A DNA stretch of 39,252 bases. Source: Mycobacterium sp. GTDB taxonomy: Bacteria; Actinomycetota; Actinomycetes; Mycobacteriales; Mycobacteriaceae. The DNA is taken from positions 1 through 39,252 of the forward strand of contig JAOPUT010000165.1 in the NCBI GenBank assembly GCA_025963385.1, given 5' to 3'. A program made the position numbers and the translations under genes. The notes under the pieces are model-generated. The model saw only the letters and a list, made by a program, of their open reading frames with translations. It ran no database searches and was not told the DNA's origin. Below, one piece after another: positions 35,599-39,252 of the stretch (positions within the stretch are counted from its first letter, which is position 1; every line of letters starts with the position of its first letter).

Positions 35599-36016
35599 AC
35601 GCGAGAAAGTCCATGGTCACCCTTCGTTTGCGGCTTAACCGCTTCTGCCCACTCCACGCCGCAGCGGGGTCTTGTTCGATGCCCGGCACTAGGCCGTAGT
35701 GAGCGCCGCTACCAACGGCAGACCTCGATGCCAGGGGGCGTACCCCTACTGTGGAATCCGCGGACCCTCTCGCTACTTCGCCGCATCCCCCTAAACGAAG
35801 AATCGAGTTTCAAAGTCTCCCTGCCTGCCGTGACCTGGTTAGATTTAGCACTTTCATAGGGAGATCGTCTTTGCGCGCGATCAAATCTCGAGGAGGTGAG
35901 TAACTTGGTTGGCAGCCGGTGCTGGCAAATGTGCTCGTCAAACGCGACTACGGCCTAGCTGCCTTAACCGATGTTGAGTGCCCACTTGGCGTGTGTGTCA
36001 AGGGGTCCTTTCACGG
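35599..36016. other. Non-coding interior of the element downstream of the small operon
   Basis: Together with the res region this makes a 557-bp stretch without a gene. A strong Shine-Dalgarno-like AGGAGG at 35891-35896 precedes a 17-codon frame from TTG 35905 to TAG 35958, followed by nothing on that strand. It may be the relic of a lost gene. No repeat array, RNA gene or clear terminator was found. Confidence 0.4.
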
Positions 36017-36358
36017 CTACTGTGCAATCGACTGGTGGTATCCGAGTACGGTCTGCTGAATCCACCTGCGCGCGTGCGTCTGCATGGCGTCGATAACCTG
36101 TTCTAGCTCAAGTCCACAGAGGTCGGGCTGCGGGTACGGGCTACCAAAGAATCGTGCGACGGGTAGTGCGTCACCGTTGCTCAAACAGGTTTGCAGGAAT
36201 TCGATTTGGCGTTTGGTAAGAGTGCCGTTCGGTGACTTAAGACCTGACCCTGGGCATCGTCGGTGGTGTGGTCCATGCCCCCAGATCGCACCATCATTGC
36301 GCAGGGCGATCGCGCGTCCGCAATGCGGGCACGTGACACGTGTCTTCACGGCTGGCAT
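36017..36358 (-). CDS. Small zinc-ribbon-like protein, unknown
   Basis: 113 aa from ATG 36358, with AAGGAG 5 bp upstream. The N-terminus has CPHCGRA (C10, C13) and HGPHHRRCPGSG, which together can form a zinc ribbon or knuckle. The rest is helical with LTKRQIEFLQTCLSNGDALPVARFF. Zinc-ribbon small proteins are common in phage and plasmid replication or regulation operons, but no function can be assigned here. It is the last gene of a three-gene - strand operon, 9 bp after the winged-helix gene. Confidence 0.65.
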   Translation of the reverse strand: MPAVKTRVTCPHCGRAIALRNDGAIWGHGPHHRRCPGSGLKSPNGTLTKRQIEFLQTCLSNGDALPVARFFGSPYPQPDLCGLELEQVIDAMQTHARRWIQQTVLGYHQSIAQ

Positions 36359-36367
36359 GTCATCTCC

Positions 36368-36934
36368 TTATGCGGGTACGGGTTCGCCTAGCTTCTGCCA
36401 GTGCGCACCGTGCACATTGCATCCATCGCGGGTGAACGTCTTGCATCCGACGCAGTCGAGTTCGGGTTTTGTTGTCGGGGCTGGGTTTAAGGGCATCACG
36501 TTGCTAGCTGAGGAAGTCTCTACGGGACGTTCTGCGACTGCCGGAGTCAGTGGACGGGTGGGGCTTTGACGGCGAATCTGCGGCTTCCTGCGACCGTTTC
36601 GCTTTCCTTCGCAGTAACCGCAAGGTTCGGTTGGCACGCCCGGCCCGTGGGTGATCGCATGAGCCGGAACGATGAGACAGCGTGAGTTGGACTTCGCGTC
36701 GATCAGCCCGCGGGCCTTGGCGGCTGCGATTGCTTCCGAAACACGGTTCGATTCGACGCCGAGCTGCCGGGCGATCTCACCCGGTCCGAACGATGCGTGC
36801 CCATTCCTTCGGTGTGACCCGTAGGCAAGACACATGATGCGGAACCACAACGGGTTTGGGGCTTTGGTGTCGTGCGCACGTTCACGCCACGCGGACTGGT
36901 AGTGGTAGGCGTAGTGATTGACATATTCGCTCAC
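36368..36934 (-). CDS. Winged-helix DNA-binding protein, replication-protein-like
   Basis: 188 aa from GTG 36934, overlapping the preceding stop (GTGA). The N-terminal half has a helix-turn-helix pattern (FGPGEIARQLGVESNRVSEAIAAAKARGLIDAKSNSRCLIV), the wing ending in a short strand. NPLWFRIMCLAYGS before it resembles the start of phage and plasmid helix-turn-helix replication or partner proteins. The C-terminal half is basic and proline-rich, with two cysteine pairs (CGYC, CVGC) that may bind metal. Position between an AlpA-like gene and a zinc-ribbon gene fits the replication or regulation block of a small mobile element. The function is inferred only from layout. Confidence 0.6.
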   Translation of the reverse strand: MSEYVNHYAYHYQSAWRERAHDTKAPNPLWFRIMCLAYGSHRRNGHASFGPGEIARQLGVESNRVSEAIAAAKARGLIDAKSNSRCLIVPAHAITHGPGVPTEPCGYCEGKRNGRRKPQIRRQSPTRPLTPAVAERPVETSSASNVMPLNPAPTTKPELDCVGCKTFTRDGCNVHGAHWQKLGEPVPA

Positions 36935-37128
36935 TGGCCACCGCGCATGGTTGCTGCTTTAAGGTTGACCAGGTACCGGTCTAGTTCATTTTTCGTGTAC
37001 CGCACGCGACCGTTCGGGCCCTTCCACAAGAGCGGTCCTAGCTCGCGACTGCGCCAAGTCGTTAACGTAGGTACTGACACCCCAATGTATTCCGATGCAT
37101 CGGCGGCGTAGCGTTCGTCTTCGGGCAT
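36931..37128 (-). CDS. MerR/AlpA-like helix-turn-helix protein
   Basis: 65 aa from ATG 37128, GAGG upstream. A MerR-like winged helix: RYAADASEYIGVSVPTLTTWRSRELGPL, then GRVRYTKNELDRYL for the wing and last helix. Such small proteins act as excisionases or as transcription activators in mobile elements. It is the first gene of the three-gene - strand operon and is transcribed away from the excisionase-like gene at 37787, leaving a control region of about 630 bp between them. It may control that region together with the other HTH protein. Confidence 0.75.
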   Translation of the reverse strand: MPEDERYAADASEYIGVSVPTLTTWRSRELGPLLWKGPNGRVRYTKNELDRYLVNLKAATMRGGQ

Positions 37129-37576
37129 GGCTGGACCTCAGCGGTAAGTGTGGTTGACTACCATCCGTGATAGGGGAGCCGGGGTAACAGATACAACGTT
37201 TGCTGTTCCTATCGACCATCTTATCAGCAGTGTCCGATACGTCGGGCCGTCACACAACACATCGAGTACTGGTCTCGCTTGACATCCGACCGCCTGCTGA
37301 CAGTAGGTGTCACGCCTTCGGCGAAAACTAGGACGGACAGATCGTCGGGTTTCAGCTTGGCACCTTGACTCCGGTCGTGCTCGATTTCCCTTGTCCCGGC
37401 AATAACTCCCGCCATGCCAACGTGACGTTCGGGTCTACCACGCGTCGCCCCACACGTTGCGGGACTGACGGAGCGGGTGCTGCCGATCGCAGCGTGCCGG
37501 GGTTCACTGCATCAAACAGTCCTAATAAAGGGAAGTGCGAGAAAGCCCTGGTCAGAGCGCTTTCGGTGCGACATTT

Positions 37577-37647
37577 TTCCGGTTCTGACGGAAACGACTT
37601 CCGGTTAAAGCGGAAAGGATGCGACGGTTATACCGGCTCAGGCGGAA
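37577..37647. repeat. Three phased 17-bp palindromic repeats
   Basis: Units at 37577-37593, 37599-37615 and 37631-37647 share TnCCGG at one end and CGGAA at the other, with a 7-base centre; the first two have perfect TTCCG/CGGAA arms. Start-to-start distances are 22 and 32 bp, close to two and three turns of DNA, so all three sites face the same side. They are probably binding sites for an HTH protein of the element. Confidence 0.75.
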
Positions 37648-37658
37648 GGTCGATGACT

Positions 37659-37688
37659 CGAAAATCTGTTTCTTCACAAGAGATTTCG
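37659..37688 (+). other. Hairpin in the leader ahead of the excisionase-like gene
   Basis: CGAAAATCT pairs with AGATTTCG (one bulged A) around a 13-base loop. It lies between the phased repeats and the short leader ORF. It could be an operator dyad or an RNA structure; nothing else supports either. Confidence 0.35.
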
Positions 37689-37755
37689 ACACGCCGAGAA
37701 GCGTGGAAGCCGTCTGATAGACATATTAAGGAACAGCCGACAGGAGGTGTCACCA

Positions 37756-37812
37756 ATGACCACGCTCACGAACAAAGGAGTCTGCCGTGGCACCAGCAAC
37801 CCTGTCCGCTAA
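37756..37812 (+). CDS. 18-aa leader peptide overlapping the excisionase-like gene
   Basis: ATG 37756 with a near-perfect Shine-Dalgarno (AGGAGG at 37742-37747, 8 bp away), ending at TAA 37810-37812, 23 bp inside the next gene. Its reading frame ([18 protein letters not shown]) runs over the Shine-Dalgarno and start of the excisionase-like gene, so its translation would affect initiation there. Confidence 0.4.
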   Translation: MTTLTNKGVCRGTSNPVR

Positions 37813-37975
37813 CCCGACGATTCAGCAGTCAGCCGACTTCCTCAACGTCAGCCAGAAGACGATTCGCAGGTACATCGCTAGCGGTCAACTAAAAGCCAAG
37901 CGCGTCGGGCCGCGTCTAATCCGCGTCGATCGTGAATCGCTCCTCGCGTTGGCCCAACCAATCGGGAACTACTGA
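37787..37975 (+). CDS. Excisionase-like helix-turn-helix protein
   Basis: 62 aa from GTG 37787, AAAGGAG 6 bp upstream. It is an excisionase-family winged helix: [44 protein letters not shown], the 'DNA-binding domain, excisionase family' pattern. It runs toward the integrase gene and overlaps its 3' end by 7 bp, convergently. In elements with tyrosine integrases such proteins bind the att arms and drive excision. The three phased repeats upstream may be its own operators. No other recombination directionality gene is seen. Confidence 0.8.
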   Translation: MAPATLSANPTIQQSADFLNVSQKTIRRYIASGQLKAKRVGPRLIRVDRESLLALAQPIGNY

Positions 37976-39096
37976 GTTGCAAGCTTTGACATAGCCTCAG
38001 CGATCTTGGCGTCGCGCTCCTGGGCCGCGATCTGATACCGCATAGCCATCCCGGGCGTGGTATGCCCCAATCGGCTCATCAACTCTTTCGTCGTCGCACC
38101 CGCCTGCGCTGCCAGAGTCGCACCCACGTGCCGCAAATCGTGGACCCTCATGTCTGGCTTACCGACCGCCGCGAACCCGTTCTTAACCGCCTTCGTGAAC
38201 GCTGTCGTGGACAACCGCTGACCCCGCGTAGTGGTGAATACGAACGCCTCAGGTCCCCTGCCCGTGCGCTTCTGTAAGTGCTCCCGCAGTTGTTTGGCCA
38301 CGTGCGGCGGTACGGTCACGTCACGGATACCGGCATCCGTCTTCGGCGGTCCCACAACCAACTTGTTGTCAACCCTCGTCGCGGCCCTGCGGACACGCAG
38401 CGTGATTCTGTCGCCTTCGGTCTGAATGTCCTTGCGCCGAAGTTCGATCAGTTCACCGAACCGCAGACCACACCATGCGGCCACGGGCACAGCGACCCGG
38501 TAAGCCTCCGGTGCCGACTCTGCGACCTTCACCAACTCCGCCGGGGTTAACGGCTTCACGTCACGCGCCTTAGGTGGCTTCCCTGCGGCCTTTATCTGGC
38601 ACGGGTTCTCCGTCACCAACTTGTCCTCAACGGCTGTGTTGTAGATGGCCTTGAGTAGTTGGTAGGCGTGCGTGTTGCTCGTCGGAGTTTCCTTCCCCAG
38701 ACCCACCCACCATGCCCGCACCCGAGCCGGGGTGACAGCCCTCAGAATCTCGTCGCCAAGGTCGGGCAGTATCCGGCTGTCGAGAAGACGGTTGTACAGG
38801 GAGCGTGTCTTCGGCGTCAGGTCCCTGTGCTCCATCCACTGCTTCGCGTACTCCCGCAGCGTGACACCAACGACGGCCTTCAGGGCTGCGCGGGACTCAG
38901 GTGGCGACCACTCCCCTAGCTCAATCAGCTTGCGTTCATTCGAAAGCCAACCCTCGGCGTCAGTGCGGTTGTCGTAGGTGTGAGTGGCGTAGTAGCGCAG
39001 TCCGTCGTCATAGACGTAGCTCGCTTGAATCCGTCCGTTGCGCATAGTGCGTAGGGTCCCGAATGTGCGTCTCCTGGCTGTCTTCTGTGTCGCCAT
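37969..39096 (-). CDS. Tyrosine-type integrase
   Basis: 375 aa. Arm-binding N-terminal domain (about 1-75), core-binding SAM-like domain (about 76-170: [26 protein letters not shown]), and catalytic domain with the full set of residues: R212 in CGLRFGEL, K252 in GPPKTDAG, H319 and R322 in HDLRH, H345 in LGH, and nucleophile Y354 in MRYQ. This is the usual length and layout of actinobacterial phage and element integrases. It lies 130 bp from the second copy of the tRNA-His segment, so it almost certainly made the insertion. A dyad and a candidate arm site overlap its 5' leader, suggesting self-control. Confidence 0.95.
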   Translation of the reverse strand: MATQKTARRRTFGTLRTMRNGRIQASYVYDDGLRYYATHTYDNRTDAEGWLSNERKLIELGEWSPPESRAALKAVVGVTLREYAKQWMEHRDLTPKTRSLYNRLLDSRILPDLGDEILRAVTPARVRAWWVGLGKETPTSNTHAYQLLKAIYNTAVEDKLVTENPCQIKAAGKPPKARDVKPLTPAELVKVAESAPEAYRVAVPVAAWCGLRFGELIELRRKDIQTEGDRITLRVRRAATRVDNKLVVGPPKTDAGIRDVTVPPHVAKQLREHLQKRTGRGPEAFVFTTTRGQRLSTTAFTKAVKNGFAAVGKPDMRVHDLRHVGATLAAQAGATTKELMSRLGHTTPGMAMRYQIAAQERDAKIAEAMSKLATQ

Positions 39097-39097
39097 G

Positions 39098-39121
39098 TTT
39101 GCAACCTTAGCGCAACGCTAA
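39098..39121. promoter_or_regulatory. Candidate arm site and dyad upstream of the integrase
   Basis: TTTGCAACCTTAGCGCAAC (39098-39116) is the partner of the attL-side site at 30788-30806. It overlaps a perfect TTAGCG-CAA-CGCTAA dyad at 39107-39121, ending 10 bp before the ATG. TGCAAC also occurs inverted at 39167-39172. Integrase or another HTH protein bound here would cover the integrase start. Confidence 0.45.
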
Positions 39122-39226
39122 CGAGTCCGAACGTGTCTACGAGCAGGCACTTCTGTCCCTACCAACGTTGCAGAGTAAGAGACAGTAAATAGCTATCTAG
39201 CTGCTGTTATGTGCCGTTTCCACAGT

Positions 39227-39252
39227 CAGGTTGTGATCCTGGATGTCGCGGG
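39227..39252. repeat. attR-like partial copy of tRNA-His
   Basis: Repeat of 30691-30716 with a single mismatch (T at 39244), running into the end of the window. It is the remainder of the original tRNA gene displaced by the element; no acceptor or D arm is present here. Confidence 0.9.

Larger units (their letters stand above)
37129..37755. promoter_or_regulatory. Divergent control region of the element
   Basis: About 630 bp without a credible gene between two HTH genes transcribed outward. It contains AACAG/CTGTT arms around AACGTT at 37186-37207, three helically phased 17-bp repeats at 37577-37647 and a hairpin at 37659-37688. Frames covering it on either strand read as low-complexity or unrelated sequence. 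It is the likely switch or origin region of the element. Confidence 0.55.

Noticed and set aside
34762..35673. 12-bp direct repeat CAGCGGGGTCTT at 34762 and 35662 flanking the resolvase, possible transposon ends
   Set aside because: The copies are direct rather than inverted, no target duplication is seen, and a 12-mer match is expected about once or twice by chance in a stretch of this size.
35891..35958. Strong Shine-Dalgarno and 17-codon frame
   Set aside because: It starts with TTG, encodes nothing recognisable and has no downstream gene on that strand; kept only as a note on the non-coding stretch.
37224..37415. 63-codon - strand frame in the control region
   Set aside because: No ribosome site, no recognisable domain, and it lies among regulatory motifs.
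37541..37564. GAAAGC/GCTTTC inverted repeat as a terminator or operator
   Set aside because: Arms are only 6 bp with a 12-base gap and no supporting context.
37365..37892. 175-codon + strand frame covering the element control region
   Set aside because: Composition is non-protein-like, it runs through repeats and overlaps the well-supported excisionase start in another frame.
30691..39226. Complete prophage
   Set aside because: No capsid, portal, terminase, tail or lysis genes; only integration, DNA-binding and cargo genes are present.
1..39252. CRISPR array
   Set aside because: No regularly spaced identical repeats with unique spacers; the only arrays seen are the 27-bp tandem pair, the acidic codon repeats and three phased operators.

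Overview
The window is high-GC actinobacterial DNA. Its gene order from about 18 kb to 30.7 kb matches the M. tuberculosis block Rv2498c-Rv2502c, Rv2506-Rv2511 and hisT as I know it, so the host is a Mycobacterium, probably an environmental Mycolicibacterium-like species. That match is from memory of the M. tuberculosis map; no search was run.

Region 1 (1-6742) is a catabolic cluster on the + strand: a truncated GcvT-type FAD oxidoreductase, a choline/ethanolamine-kinase-like protein, an APC permease and a second, complete dimethylglycine/sarcosine-dehydrogenase-like oxidoreductase. Region 2 (6959-11124) holds an acyltransferase-like gene, resembling autoinducer synthases, followed closely by a MacB/LolD-type ABC ATPase and a large FtsX-type permease. 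Region 3 (11128-17042) holds a membrane-anchored phosphodiester-glycosidase-like protein, an SDR-haloalkane dehalogenase pair, an acyl-CoA/acyl-AMP ligase and a DUF5994-like gene.

Region 4 (17265-30736) is conserved mycobacterial backbone. A crotonase-fold protein is followed by the tightly overlapping leucine-catabolism operon accD1-accA1-fadE19-maoC-citE on the - strand. A divergent TetR gene (bkaR) faces it across two inverted 16-bp operator-like palindromes. Next come two small membrane proteins, a proline-rich MmpS-like membrane protein, an Atg22-like MFS transporter, the mycolate reductase cmrA, a HerA-like ATPase, orn and tRNA-His(GTG).

Region 5 (30691-39226) is a compact integrated element of about 8.5 kb in the tRNA-His gene. 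A second copy of the tRNA anticodon-arm segment, 25 of 26 bases identical, begins at 39227 and runs to the last base of the window. The element encodes a tyrosine integrase, an excisionase-like HTH protein, a three-gene operon of small DNA-binding or replication-like proteins, a serine resolvase with a plausible res region, and a cargo module. The cargo is an unknown 132-aa protein followed by a 1075-aa SIR2-type protein. That protein keeps the NAD-hydrolase active-site motifs, but its STAND-like P-loop has leucine in place of the Walker A lysine, and it carries an acidic Glu/Ala-Asp linker. The element has visibly lower GC and uses codons rare in the backbone. I see no capsid, tail, terminase, portal or conjugation genes. 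The best reading is a small integrative island or satellite carrying an NAD-depleting anti-phage gene, and this is the most interesting part of the window.
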